A stretch of 64,000 nt of DNA from contig JAFRQQ010000034.1 of the NCBI GenBank assembly GCA_017428525.1, positions 29,982 to 93,981 on the forward strand. Direction: 5' to 3'. This document shows positions 15,226 to 23,143 of this stretch, piece by piece. Below the pieces are notes generated by a model. It saw nothing but the letters and a program-made list of their open reading frames with translations, did not search any database and was not told where the DNA came from. Numbering within the stretch: position 1 is the first letter of the stretch; the number at the start of each line of letters is the position of its first letter. Source of the DNA: Clostridia bacterium (lineage in GTDB: Bacteria > Bacillota > Clostridia > Oscillospirales > Acutalibacteraceae). A program made the translations under genes and the position numbers.

Positions 15226-16167
15226 ATGCAGCTGCTGGAAACCAAAAAAGAGGGCTATATCGGTCAGGCGGATCCGTTCATTCTGAAAACGGGCGGCCGC
15301 TATTATATTTACACCACCGGTGAGGACGGCGTGTATGCCTATGTCTCCGACGCGCTGCTGACCGGCTGGCAGTTTGCCGGGCGGGTATTCACCGTGCCGG
15401 GCATGCAGGATTTCTGGGCGCCGAGCGTGATCGAGCTCGACGGCGTCTTTTATCTCTATTGCTCTTTTGAATTTTACGGCGATACGCCGGATCAGGGCGG
15501 TCACCGCCAGACGATGCATGTGGCCGAGAGCCGCTCGCCGCTCGGGCCGTTTGAAAAGCCGACGCAGCTGCTGCATCCCTTTTCCATCGACTCCCATGTG
15601 ATCAAAAATGAGAGCGGGCTGTTCCTCTTTTATTCGACCAACACGTTTGAGGGCGAGCGCGTGGGCACTTATATCTGCGTGGACCGTCTGCTCGACCCGC
15701 GCACGGCAGCCGGGCATCCCGTGCCGAAGATCCTGCCGTCGCTGGATGAAGAGATCTACCGGCGCGACCGCTACAAACAGGGGCAGCACTGGCACACCGT
15801 CGAGGGCGCGTTTTATTTCCGCGAGGGCGACTGGCAGTATCTGATGTACAGCGGCTCCTGCTACGAAAATGAGCATTATTTTGTCGGCTACGCCCGCGCA
15901 AAAACGGACGAAACGGATCTGACGAAGGTCCGCTTTGAGAAATATCCCGACCCGCACACCTATGCGCCGGTGCTGCGCAGCAACGCCTGGGAGGAGGGCA
16001 CGGGCCACCACTCCATGATCAAGGAGGACGGGCAGTGGTACGCGATCTATCACGCCCGCAACGTAGAGGCGGACGGTCTCCCCGGCGACCGGCGCAACGC
16101 GCGCATCTGCAAGCTGCGCGTGGAGGACGGCGTGATCACCGCAGAGCGCCATCCATTCACACTTTGA
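15226..16167 (+). CDS. GH43-family glycoside hydrolase
   Basis: A 313-residue cytosolic five-bladed beta-propeller of family GH43 (arabinofuranosidase/xylosidase type). The three catalytic acids are recognisable: Asp in GQADPFIL (base), Asp in SIDSHVI (pKa modulator) and Glu in TVEGAF (acid). The propeller stretches YYIYTTGEDGVYAY, FWAPSVIELDGVFYLYCS and HHSMIKEDGQWYAIYHAR are typical. There is no signal peptide, so it probably acts on imported oligosaccharides. GAGGGA precedes the ATG. Exact specificity is not predictable. It is followed at 30 bp by a lipase-like gene, probably on the same transcript. Confidence 0.85.
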   Translation: MQLLETKKEGYIGQADPFILKTGGRYYIYTTGEDGVYAYVSDALLTGWQFAGRVFTVPGMQDFWAPSVIELDGVFYLYCSFEFYGDTPDQGGHRQTMHVAESRSPLGPFEKPTQLLHPFSIDSHVIKNESGLFLFYSTNTFEGERVGTYICVDRLLDPRTAAGHPVPKILPSLDEEIYRRDRYKQGQHWHTVEGAFYFREGDWQYLMYSGSCYENEHYFVGYARAKTDETDLTKVRFEKYPDPHTYAPVLRSNAWEEGTGHHSMIKEDGQWYAIYHARNVEADGLPGDRRNARICKLRVEDGVITAERHPFTL

Positions 16168-16197
16168 ATTCAATTTTCTTGAGATGAGGTTGGAACC

Positions 16198-17385
16198 ATG
16201 GCATTGATTCAGGAAAATGCGAAAAACAAATTCCCGTTCGTGTTTGTCCACGGTATGTTCGGCTGGGGCGCCAACGAAGGCATCGACAATCTGATTCCAT
16301 ATTGGGGCGCCTCCACGGGCAATCTGGTCGAATACCTGACGGATGAGGATTACGACTGCTACGCCGCGTCGGTCGGCCCGCTCTCGAGCGCCTGGGATCA
16401 GGCCTGCGAGCTCTATGCGCAGCTGACGGGCACGCAGGTGGATTACGGCGCCTATCACAGCGCCGTCTTCGGCTGCAACCGCTACGGCCGCTATTACGCC
16501 AAGCCGCTCTTTGACGGCTGGGGCAAGCCCGACGGGGTAAAGAAGATCCACATCATCGGCCACAGCTTCGGCGGTCAGGCCGCGCGCATGCTGACCTATC
16601 TGCTGACCTACGGCAGTCAGCAGGAGCGCGAATTCAGCGCGGAGCATTCGCCGCTGTTTGACGGCGGCCACGAGGATATGATCGCCTCCTGCACCGCGAT
16701 CTGCACGCCGCTCAACGGTTCCACGATGTTCAACGCGGTGGAGAAAAAGGGCCTGATGCGTCCTGCCAAGGGCTTTGTGAGCACCTGGGCCGCCACCTTC
16801 GGCCGCTCCTTGCTCAACGGCAAGCTGGTGGATTTCCATCTGGAATCCTTCGGCCTGTCCGCCACGCCCGGCGAATCCGCCACGCAGAAATACCTGCAGG
16901 CCATCCGCCGCTTCTGCAACACGACCAACAGCGTGGACGGCGATCTGAGCATCGCGGGCAGCAAGCGGATCAACGATATGATCGAAATCAGCCCGCACGT
17001 CTATTATTTCTCCTATGCGTATGACTGCACCGGAGAAAAGAAGGGCAAGCTTGCGCCGACGACCGTGGACTTCGCGCTGCTCTCCGTGTTTTCCCGCTGG
17101 ATGATCGATCTGGGCGATTATTTTGACAAGCCCTCCGGCATGTATATTGACGATACCTGGCTGCCGAACGACGGACTTGTCAATGTGGTGTCCGCGCTGC
17201 ATCCGTTCGACGAGCCCTTCAAGGACTACGATCCGGAAGCCGTCGAGCAGGGCAAGTGGAATGTCATGCCGATCTATCCCGGCGACCACGGCACGCCGAT
17301 CGGCCTGTTTTCCGACAAGGTCAAGACGCATTCCTTCTATAACAATCTCGGCGATCTGCTGATTTCCATCGAGTCAAAATCCTGA
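16198..17385 (+). CDS. lipase-like alpha/beta hydrolase (Staphylococcus/Geobacillus L1 lipase type)
   Basis: A 395-residue hydrolase resembling family I.5/I.6 triacylglycerol lipases. FPFVFVHGMFGWG forms the oxyanion region. IIGHSFGGQAARML carries the nucleophile Ser (GHSxGG). WLPNDGLVNVVS should hold the catalytic Asp, and the His is probably in the YPGDHGTPIG segment. Unlike the secreted enzymes of this type it has no signal peptide, so it is predicted cytosolic. It starts 30 bp after GH43 behind GAGATGAGG. The substrate could be a glycerolipid, wax or glycosyl ester; context does not decide. Confidence 0.8.
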   Translation: MALIQENAKNKFPFVFVHGMFGWGANEGIDNLIPYWGASTGNLVEYLTDEDYDCYAASVGPLSSAWDQACELYAQLTGTQVDYGAYHSAVFGCNRYGRYYAKPLFDGWGKPDGVKKIHIIGHSFGGQAARMLTYLLTYGSQQEREFSAEHSPLFDGGHEDMIASCTAICTPLNGSTMFNAVEKKGLMRPAKGFVSTWAATFGRSLLNGKLVDFHLESFGLSATPGESATQKYLQAIRRFCNTTNSVDGDLSIAGSKRINDMIEISPHVYYFSYAYDCTGEKKGKLAPTTVDFALLSVFSRWMIDLGDYFDKPSGMYIDDTWLPNDGLVNVVSALHPFDEPFKDYDPEAVEQGKWNVMPIYPGDHGTPIGLFSDKVKTHSFYNNLGDLLISIESKS

Positions 17386-17410
17386 TAACAGCAACCAATC
17401 ACTGCAACCG

Positions 17411-17457
17411 AACGCCGTTCGTGACAGACGAAACCGATTTCTTTCACGAATGGCGTT
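17411..17457 (+). repeat. inverted repeat (stem-loop) between the lipase and GH3 genes
   Basis: A 14-bp stem (17411-17424 with 17444-17457, one G-T pair) and a 19-nt loop. No T-run follows, so it may be a processing or mRNA-stability hairpin rather than a terminator. Confidence 0.6.
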
Positions 17458-17481
17458 CTCTCTGCCACGGAGGGTGGTTTT

Positions 17482-19920
17482 ATGAATCCGTTCAAAAAAG
17501 CGGCAAATAAAGTGATCGGCAAGGTCGTCAACGCCGTCACGAATTCCGTCTCGCAGGTGTCTGCCGGGGGCGAAAGCGCGGCCTTCGAGCCGAGTGACTC
17601 CATGAAAGCGCTCTGCCGCACGGCCGGTGCGGAGGGCGTCGTTCTGCTGAAAAACGAAAAGGACACTCTGCCCCTCACGCCCGACCGCCGGGTTTCGGTC
17701 TTCGGCCGCGTGCAGCGGGATTATTTCTATGTCGGCTACGGCTCCGGCGGCGACGTGAACGCGCCTTACAAGGTGTCGCCGCTGACCGCGATGCGCGCCT
17801 GCCCGGGCATCACGCTCAATGAATCGCTCGCGGCGGTTTACGAAGCCTGGTGCGAAAAGCATCCGGTTGACGACGGCTATTGGGGTCACTGGCCGATGTG
17901 CTATGAGGAGATGCCGCTGACCCGCGCGCAGGCGCAGGCGGCTGCCGACGTGTCCGACACGGCGCTGGTCTTCATCGGCCGGGCGGCGGGGGAGGACCGC
18001 GAAAACAAGCTCACGAAAGGCAGCTACTACCTCACCGACGCCGAAACGCGCATGCTTGACGCGGTCACCGCGGAATTCGACCGCGTGGCCGTGCTGCTCG
18101 ATTGCGGCAGCATCATGGATATGGCGCAGCTCGCGGCCTACGGCGACAAAATCACGGCGATCCTTTATGTCTGGCAGAGCGGCATGGAGAGCGGCAACGC
18201 AATTTGCGACGTGCTCACCGGCGCCGTTTCCCCCTGCGGCAAGCTGACCGATACGATCGGGCGCGACTATGCGGACTGGCTGAGCAGCCGGAACTTCGGC
18301 GGCAAAAAGTTCAACGTCTACGCCGAGGATATCTATGTTGGTTATCGCGGCTTTGAAACCTTCGCTCCGGAGCGGGTGCTCTATCCCTTCGGATTCGGCC
18401 TGAGCTACACGACCTTTGACGTGCGCGCGCAGGCCTGTCTGGTGGTGAATGATACGGCGGCGCTTTCCGTGCGCGTGGAGAATACGGGCAAAACCCCGGG
18501 CAAGGAGGTCGCGCAGGTGTATTTCAGCGCGCCGAACGGCCGGCTGGGGAAGCCCGCGCGCGTGCTCTGCGCCTTCCGCAAAACGCGGCTGCTCTTCCCG
18601 GGCGAGGCTGAGGAGCTGACCTTCTCCGTGCCGCTGGCGGATCTGGCCTCCTATGACGACGAAACGACCTTTTCCTGGCTGCTCGAAGCCGGGCATTACG
18701 ATTTTTATGTCGGCACGGACGTGCGCTCCGCGGTGTGCTGCGGCGGCTTCGACCTGCCGGCCGAGCGCGTCACGGCGCGCCTGCAGCAGACCGCCGCGCC
18801 GACGGCTCCCTTTCTGCGGCTCAAGCGCGGTGCGGACGGCAGTGCGCAATATGTCCCCGTGCCGCTCGCGCAATATGATCTGCGCGCGATCATCCGTGCG
18901 CAGCTGCCCGCGGCAACGCCCGCCGTCGGCAGCGATCACACGCTCACGGATGTGAAAAACGGTCTGCTGACCGTCGAGCAGCTGGCGGCTGAGCTGACGG
19001 ACGACGAGCTGGAGGCGATCAGCCGGGGCGATTATATCATGAACAGTCCGCTCGGGCCGACCGGCAACGCCGGCGCCTTCGGCGGCGTGCTCGATTCCCT
19101 GCGCCGCCGCGGGATCCCGCCGGTCATCACCACCGACGGACCCTCCGGCATCCGCCTGCGCGCCGCCTCCTCGCTCCTGCCCGTCGGCACGGGGCTGGCC
19201 TGCACCTGGGATCCGGCGCTGGCGGAGGCGCTGTATGCCGAGGTCGGGCGGGAGATGCTTGCGCGCGGCTCGGATGTGCTGCTCGCGCCCGGCATGAATC
19301 TGCATCGCAATCCGCTCTGCGGGCGGAATTTCGAATATTTCTCCGAGGACCCGCTGCTCACCGGCTGCATGGCGGCCGGCGTGGTGCGCGGCCTGCAGCG
19401 CACGGGCGTTTCCGCCTGCGTGAAGCATTTTGCCTGCAACAACCAGGAGGTCAATCGGACGCACAATGATTCCCGCGTGAGCGAACGCGCCCTGCGGGAG
19501 CTGTATCTCAAGGGCTTTGAGATCTGCGTCAAAACGGCGGCGCCGCAGAATCTGATGACCTCCTACAACCTGATCAACGGCGTCTGGGGGCATTATCATT
19601 ATGAGCTCTGCACCCGGATTCTGCGCGGCGAGTGGGGCTATCGGGGCAATATCATGACCGACTGGTGGATGCGTTCGTCCGCGTCGCCGGAATTCCCCGC
19701 CCTGCGCGATCAGGCCTATCGCGTGCGCGCGGGCGTGAATGTGCTCATGCCCGGCGGCGGCCGCATGGGCAGACGCAGGCCGGACGGCACGCTTCTGCAG
19801 ACGCGCGGCATGCCGGACGGCATCACGCGCGGGGAACTCGAGCAGAACGCCGCGCAGGTGCTGCGCTTCGCCATGCAAAGCAGCGCATTCAAAAAACAGC
19901 AAAAGGAGGCGGCGGAATGA
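17482..19920 (+). CDS. GH3 glycoside hydrolase with permuted domain order
   Basis: An 812-residue enzyme in which the GH3 domains are in inverted order. First comes the alpha/beta sandwich (GAEGVVLLKNE ... SGMESGNAICDVLTG), then the fibronectin-III-like domain (about residues 300-430, SVRVENTGKTPGKEV), then the TIM-barrel catalytic domain (about 490-790). The barrel carries PVITTDGPSGIR, EYFSEDP, CVKHFACNNQE and the nucleophile Asp in NIMTDWW. This arrangement is known for some ruminal GH3 beta-glucosidases. There is no signal peptide, although the N-terminus is an amphipathic basic helix. GGAGGG precedes the start. Its stop overlaps the start of the next gene by ATGA. Confidence 0.9.
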   Translation: MNPFKKAANKVIGKVVNAVTNSVSQVSAGGESAAFEPSDSMKALCRTAGAEGVVLLKNEKDTLPLTPDRRVSVFGRVQRDYFYVGYGSGGDVNAPYKVSPLTAMRACPGITLNESLAAVYEAWCEKHPVDDGYWGHWPMCYEEMPLTRAQAQAAADVSDTALVFIGRAAGEDRENKLTKGSYYLTDAETRMLDAVTAEFDRVAVLLDCGSIMDMAQLAAYGDKITAILYVWQSGMESGNAICDVLTGAVSPCGKLTDTIGRDYADWLSSRNFGGKKFNVYAEDIYVGYRGFETFAPERVLYPFGFGLSYTTFDVRAQACLVVNDTAALSVRVENTGKTPGKEVAQVYFSAPNGRLGKPARVLCAFRKTRLLFPGEAEELTFSVPLADLASYDDETTFSWLLEAGHYDFYVGTDVRSAVCCGGFDLPAERVTARLQQTAAPTAPFLRLKRGADGSAQYVPVPLAQYDLRAIIRAQLPAATPAVGSDHTLTDVKNGLLTVEQLAAELTDDELEAISRGDYIMNSPLGPTGNAGAFGGVLDSLRRRGIPPVITTDGPSGIRLRAASSLLPVGTGLACTWDPALAEALYAEVGREMLARGSDVLLAPGMNLHRNPLCGRNFEYFSEDPLLTGCMAAGVVRGLQRTGVSACVKHFACNNQEVNRTHNDSRVSERALRELYLKGFEICVKTAAPQNLMTSYNLINGVWGHYHYELCTRILRGEWGYRGNIMTDWWMRSSASPEFPALRDQAYRVRAGVNVLMPGGGRMGRRRPDGTLLQTRGMPDGITRGELEQNAAQVLRFAMQSSAFKKQQKEAAE

Positions 19921-20768
19921 AAAAAGCGCTCTGTATTCTGCTGACCGTCGCGCTTTGCCTGCTGCTCCTGCTGCCGGGCTGCGGCAAGCAGGAAACGAAA
20001 ACGATCCTGATTCCCGCGGAGGCGGTCTCGCAGGCGCGCGCCCTGTTTCTTCTGCAGGAGGCGGGCGTCATTACGCTTCGGGACGGCGCCGCGCTGCAGG
20101 CGACGACGGAGGATATCGACGGCAATCCCTACGGCGTGACCGTGCAGGCGGTCCCGTCGGAGAAGTTCGGCAAGCTGCTGCCGGAGGCGGCGCTCGCGGT
20201 GATGGGGCCGGAAACAGCCTATGCCGTCGGGCTCGATCCGCGGCAGGTTTTGCAGTCCGAAACCGGCTACAAGGCCTATCCCTGCGTCATTGCCATGCGG
20301 GGGGAGGACGCGACGCGTGACGTCGGCCGCGCACTCGCCGCGGCGGCGCAGTCGGACGTGGTCGCCGAGCAGATCAAATACACCTTCGGCACGCTGATGG
20401 AATCGGCGACGGAATCCCCGGGCAGCGGCACGGATCCGAATGTGGATTATGCGGATCTGCTCAATCTGCGCCTGACCGTCGCCGCCTATGAAACGCCGCA
20501 GGCTGAGATCCTGCAGGTGATCGGCGACGTGCTGCGCGCGCAGGATATTCAGCTGGAGGTCAAGCTCTACACCGATCCTGCGCAGGCGAACGCCGACCTG
20601 ATCGCCGAGCGCGTGGACGCGGTCTATATGCAGGATGCCAAGCAGCTCGAGGCCTACAACATCGCGCACGGCGCGACGCTCCTGCCGGTGGCCGCGGTGC
20701 ATGCCGCGCCGCTCTCGCTCTATGCCGGCACGGCGGTGTCCGTCGATGCGCTCGCAGAAGCGGAATAA
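19917..20768 (+). CDS. circularly permuted MetQ/NlpA-type substrate-binding lipoprotein
   Basis: A 283-residue lipoprotein: signal peptide with lipobox LPGC, Cys22. The mature part resembles MetQ methionine-binding proteins with its two halves swapped. Residues about 28-155 (ARALFLLQEAGVITLRDG, ATTEDIDGNP, TAYAVGLDP, AAQSDVVAEQI) correspond to the C-terminal half of MetQ. After a Ser/Gly/Asp linker, residues about 180-283 (ETPQAEILQVIGDVL, AERVDAVYMQD, LEAYNIAHGATLLPVAAVHAAPLSLYAG) correspond to its N-terminal half. The start is fixed by the ATGA overlap with the GH3 stop. No metN or metI is nearby. The ligand is unknown; methionine or a small amino acid is only a family guess. Confidence 0.8.
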   Translation: MKKALCILLTVALCLLLLLPGCGKQETKTILIPAEAVSQARALFLLQEAGVITLRDGAALQATTEDIDGNPYGVTVQAVPSEKFGKLLPEAALAVMGPETAYAVGLDPRQVLQSETGYKAYPCVIAMRGEDATRDVGRALAAAAQSDVVAEQIKYTFGTLMESATESPGSGTDPNVDYADLLNLRLTVAAYETPQAEILQVIGDVLRAQDIQLEVKLYTDPAQANADLIAERVDAVYMQDAKQLEAYNIAHGATLLPVAAVHAAPLSLYAGTAVSVDALAEAE

Positions 20769-20782
20769 TTGAAAAGCAAAAC

Positions 20783-20817
20783 CGGCCCCGTGCGGCGAAA
20801 AGCGCCGCGCGGGGCCG
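20783..20817 (-). terminator. terminator for the GtrA-like gene
   Basis: A long GC-rich stem (CGGCCCCG with its complement plus an inner GCGGCG pairing). The T-rich tail is on the minus strand, after the GtrA-like gene. Confidence 0.7.
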
Positions 20818-20833
20818 ATGTGCGTTTATCGTT

Positions 20834-21379
20834 TTATTTGTTGCGGAAGATCAGGAGCTTGCTGAAGACGTAATTCAGGATCACGACGATGATCTGCACG
20901 ATGACCTTCGCAAGGAAGACGTTCATGCCCAGCACCGTCACGGTCACAAACATGAACAGCAGCTCCACAAGCAGGGAAAACAGGCGCGCGCCGATAAAGC
21001 CGACGAATTCCTTGCCGGCCACGGCGGGCTGCCAGCTTTTGGATTCAAAGACGATCAGCTTGTTGGTCACAAAGGCGAAAATCACCGCGACCGTCCAGGC
21101 GATGACCGTCGCGTCCAGATAGTCCGTGCCCTTGCCCAGCAGCGCGAGCGCCTTCTCAAAGCCTGCGGAATCCAGCAGGGAATTGAGCACGCCCTCCCAG
21201 CCGATGGCGATAAAGATTTTTTTGGTGATATAAAACGTGATCAGATTGACCGCCGTGGTCAGCACGCCGAAGATCAGATAGGTGATGATCTCCCGCGTCA
21301 CGAAGCGGTCGATCAGGCGGCCGGGCGCCGAATCCTCTTTGAAAATCCGGAACAGAACGGCCCTGAGCTTTTCCGTCAT
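20834..21379 (-). CDS. GtrA-like membrane protein
   Basis: A 181-residue protein of the GtrA/DPMS1 membrane family (PF04138) with four predicted membrane helices, two on each side of a central loop. The family-type ends YLIFGVLTTAVNLITFYI, AFVTNKLIVFESK and LNYVFSKLLIFRNK are clear. GtrA proteins are thought to take part in moving polyprenyl-linked sugars across the membrane for cell-surface glycosylation; the substrate here is unknown. It is monocistronic with its own promoter at 21420, diverging from the DUF1624 gene. Confidence 0.85.
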   Translation of the reverse strand: MTEKLRAVLFRIFKEDSAPGRLIDRFVTREIITYLIFGVLTTAVNLITFYITKKIFIAIGWEGVLNSLLDSAGFEKALALLGKGTDYLDATVIAWTVAVIFAFVTNKLIVFESKSWQPAVAGKEFVGFIGARLFSLLVELLFMFVTVTVLGMNVFLAKVIVQIIVVILNYVFSKLLIFRNK

Positions 21380-21419
21380 GATGCTTCTCCGTTTCGATTA
21401 ATCTTGCCGCAATAAAAAT

Positions 21420-21448
21420 ATTTTAGTACAATCCGCATGGAAAGTCAA
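21420..21448 (-). promoter_or_regulatory. sigma-A promoter of the GtrA-like gene
   Basis: Minus strand: TTGACT (21443-21448), 17-bp spacer, TAAAAT (21420-21425). Confidence 0.7.
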
Positions 21449-21456
21449 GAAATGGC

Positions 21457-21484
21457 TTGCAATTTTAATAACTTATGGTAAAAT
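21457..21484 (+). promoter_or_regulatory. sigma-A promoter of the DUF1624-Mrp-serS operon
   Basis: TTGCAA (21457-21462), 16-bp spacer, TAAAAT (21479-21484), back to back with the divergent promoter of the GtrA-like gene. Confidence 0.6.
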
Positions 21485-21514
21485 AATAAAAATAGGGAAG
21501 AGGGAGGAACCGCC

Positions 21515-22282
21515 ATGCAGCAGGACCGGGTGCATTTTATGGATGAAGTGCGCGGCTTTGCCGTGTTCTGTATGGTGTTTTATCACGCGTTCTTCTTCCT
21601 GGGCGAGATCGCGGACATCCGGTTCTTCCGGCAGGCCTTCGATTTCTTCACGCCGCTCGAGCCGCTGTTCGCGGGCGCGTTCATCTTTATTTCCGGCATT
21701 TCGAGCCGCCTGTCCAAGAGCAATCTGCGGCGCGGCCTCCGCCTTGCGGCGATTGCCGCCGCCCTCACGCTCGTCACGGCGTTCCTGCTGCCGGCGATCG
21801 GCTTTGCGGATTGCGAGATCTGGTTCGGCATTCTGCATTTCCTGGCCTGCGCGATCCTGCTGTTTGCGCTGCTGCAGCCGGCGCTCGACCGCATTTCACC
21901 CTTCGCGGGCGTGCTGGGCTGCGCGGTGCTCTATCCCTTCTTTGCCGGCATCCCCGAGCGGGTGCTGCGCTACGGCGAGCTGATCGTGCTGCGCCTGCCC
22001 GACGCGCTCTACCGCACGAACTGGCTTGTGCCGCTGGGTTTTTACAACAGCATGTTCGCCTCGGCGGATTATTTTCCGCTGCTGCCGGACATTTTCATCT
22101 TCCTCGCCGGCGCGTTCTGCGGCGCCGTCTGCCTGCAGCGCGGATTCCCGGCGTGGAGCTACCCGCAGCGGGTGAAGTTTTTCGGCTTTCTCGGCCGGCA
22201 CGCGCTGCCGATTTATCTGATCCATCTGCCTGCGGTCGCGGGGATTTCCGCCGCCGTGCAGGCGATTATGACTATCAAATGA
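21515..22282 (+). CDS. DUF1624 / HGSNAT-like membrane acyltransferase
   Basis: A 255-residue polytopic membrane protein of the DUF1624 family. It opens with the characteristic RVHFMDEVRGFAVFCMVFYH segment (Asp-Glu-x-Arg-Gly plus membrane His), followed by FIFISGISSRLSKSN and WFGILHFLAC. About seven membrane helices are visible. The family is related to heparan-alpha-glucosaminide acetyltransferase and is presumed to move acetyl groups across the membrane onto a glycan, but bacterial members are largely uncharacterised. It is the first gene after the 21457 promoter, 15 bp before the Mrp gene. Confidence 0.8.
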   Translation: MQQDRVHFMDEVRGFAVFCMVFYHAFFFLGEIADIRFFRQAFDFFTPLEPLFAGAFIFISGISSRLSKSNLRRGLRLAAIAAALTLVTAFLLPAIGFADCEIWFGILHFLACAILLFALLQPALDRISPFAGVLGCAVLYPFFAGIPERVLRYGELIVLRLPDALYRTNWLVPLGFYNSMFASADYFPLLPDIFIFLAGAFCGAVCLQRGFPAWSYPQRVKFFGFLGRHALPIYLIHLPAVAGISAAVQAIMTIK

Positions 22283-22297
22283 TTGGAGATTATTATC

Positions 22298-23119
22298 ATG
22301 AGTGAAGCATGCAACGGCAACTGTGCAAGCTGCCAGAGCGGCTGCGACCAGAAGCCGCAGGATCTGCATATTCCCGGCAACGCCTTCAGCAGCGTCAAGA
22401 AAGTGATCGGCGTTGTCAGCGGCAAGGGCGGCGTGGGCAAATCCCTCGTCACCGCCATGCTCGCGAGCGCCATGCAGGCGCGCGGGCATGCCTGCGCCGT
22501 GCTCGACGCCGACGTCACCGGCCCGTCCGTGCCGAAATCCTTCGGCATTCACGCGCACGCAAAGGCGGATGAAACCGGCATTCTGCCCGAGGTTTCAAAA
22601 ACCGGCGTGAAAATCATGTCCATCAACCTCCTGCTCGAGAGCGAGGAGGCGCCCGTCGTCTGGCGCGGTCCCGTCATTTCCGGCGTGATCCAGCAGTTCT
22701 GGAAGGATGTCGCCTGGGGCGATGTGGACTATATGTTCGTCGATATGCCGCCCGGCACCGGCGACGTGTCGCTCACGGTGTTTCAGAATCTGCCCGTGGA
22801 CGGCATTCTCATTGTCACCACGCCGCAGGATCTCGTGACGATGATCGTCAAGAAAGCCATCAACATGGCAAAGCTGATGGATATCCCCGTGCTCGGCCTG
22901 ATCGAGAATATGAGCTACGTCGTCTGCCCCGACTGCGGCAAGCAGATCAACGTCTTCGGCGAAAGCAAGCTCGATGAGATCGCCGCCGCGCTGGAGATCC
23001 CGGTGCTCGCCCGCCTGCCGCTCGATCCGAAAAACGCCGCGCTGGTGGATCAGGGCGCCGTGGAGCTGTGCGACGACAAGGCGCTGCAGGGCGCGATCGA
23101 CGCGGTTGCCGCGCTGTAA
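22298..23119 (+). CDS. mrp: Mrp/NBP35-type Fe-S cluster carrier ATPase
   Basis: A 273-residue P-loop ATPase. The N-terminal Cys-rich segment CNGNCASCQSGC is typical of anaerobe Mrp/NBP35 proteins. The deviant Walker A is GKGGVGKS; MPPGTGDVSL and the C-terminal CPDCGK (CxxC, bridging-cluster ligands) are all present. It should hold a [4Fe-4S] cluster at the dimer interface and hand it to apo-proteins. ATG 22298 is preferred over an upstream TTG because it gives the standard N-terminus behind TTGGAGAT. Many Fe-S enzymes in this window could be clients. Confidence 0.92.
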   Translation: MSEACNGNCASCQSGCDQKPQDLHIPGNAFSSVKKVIGVVSGKGGVGKSLVTAMLASAMQARGHACAVLDADVTGPSVPKSFGIHAHAKADETGILPEVSKTGVKIMSINLLLESEEAPVVWRGPVISGVIQQFWKDVAWGDVDYMFVDMPPGTGDVSLTVFQNLPVDGILIVTTPQDLVTMIVKKAINMAKLMDIPVLGLIENMSYVVCPDCGKQINVFGESKLDEIAAALEIPVLARLPLDPKNAALVDQGAVELCDDKALQGAIDAVAAL

Positions 23120-23143
23120 CTGAAAGAGAAAGGATGACTGCAA

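Noticed and set aside
17482..19920. Assembly rearrangement as the cause of the inverted GH3 domain order
   Set aside because: The reading frame is continuous, and this permuted architecture is known in ruminal GH3 enzymes.
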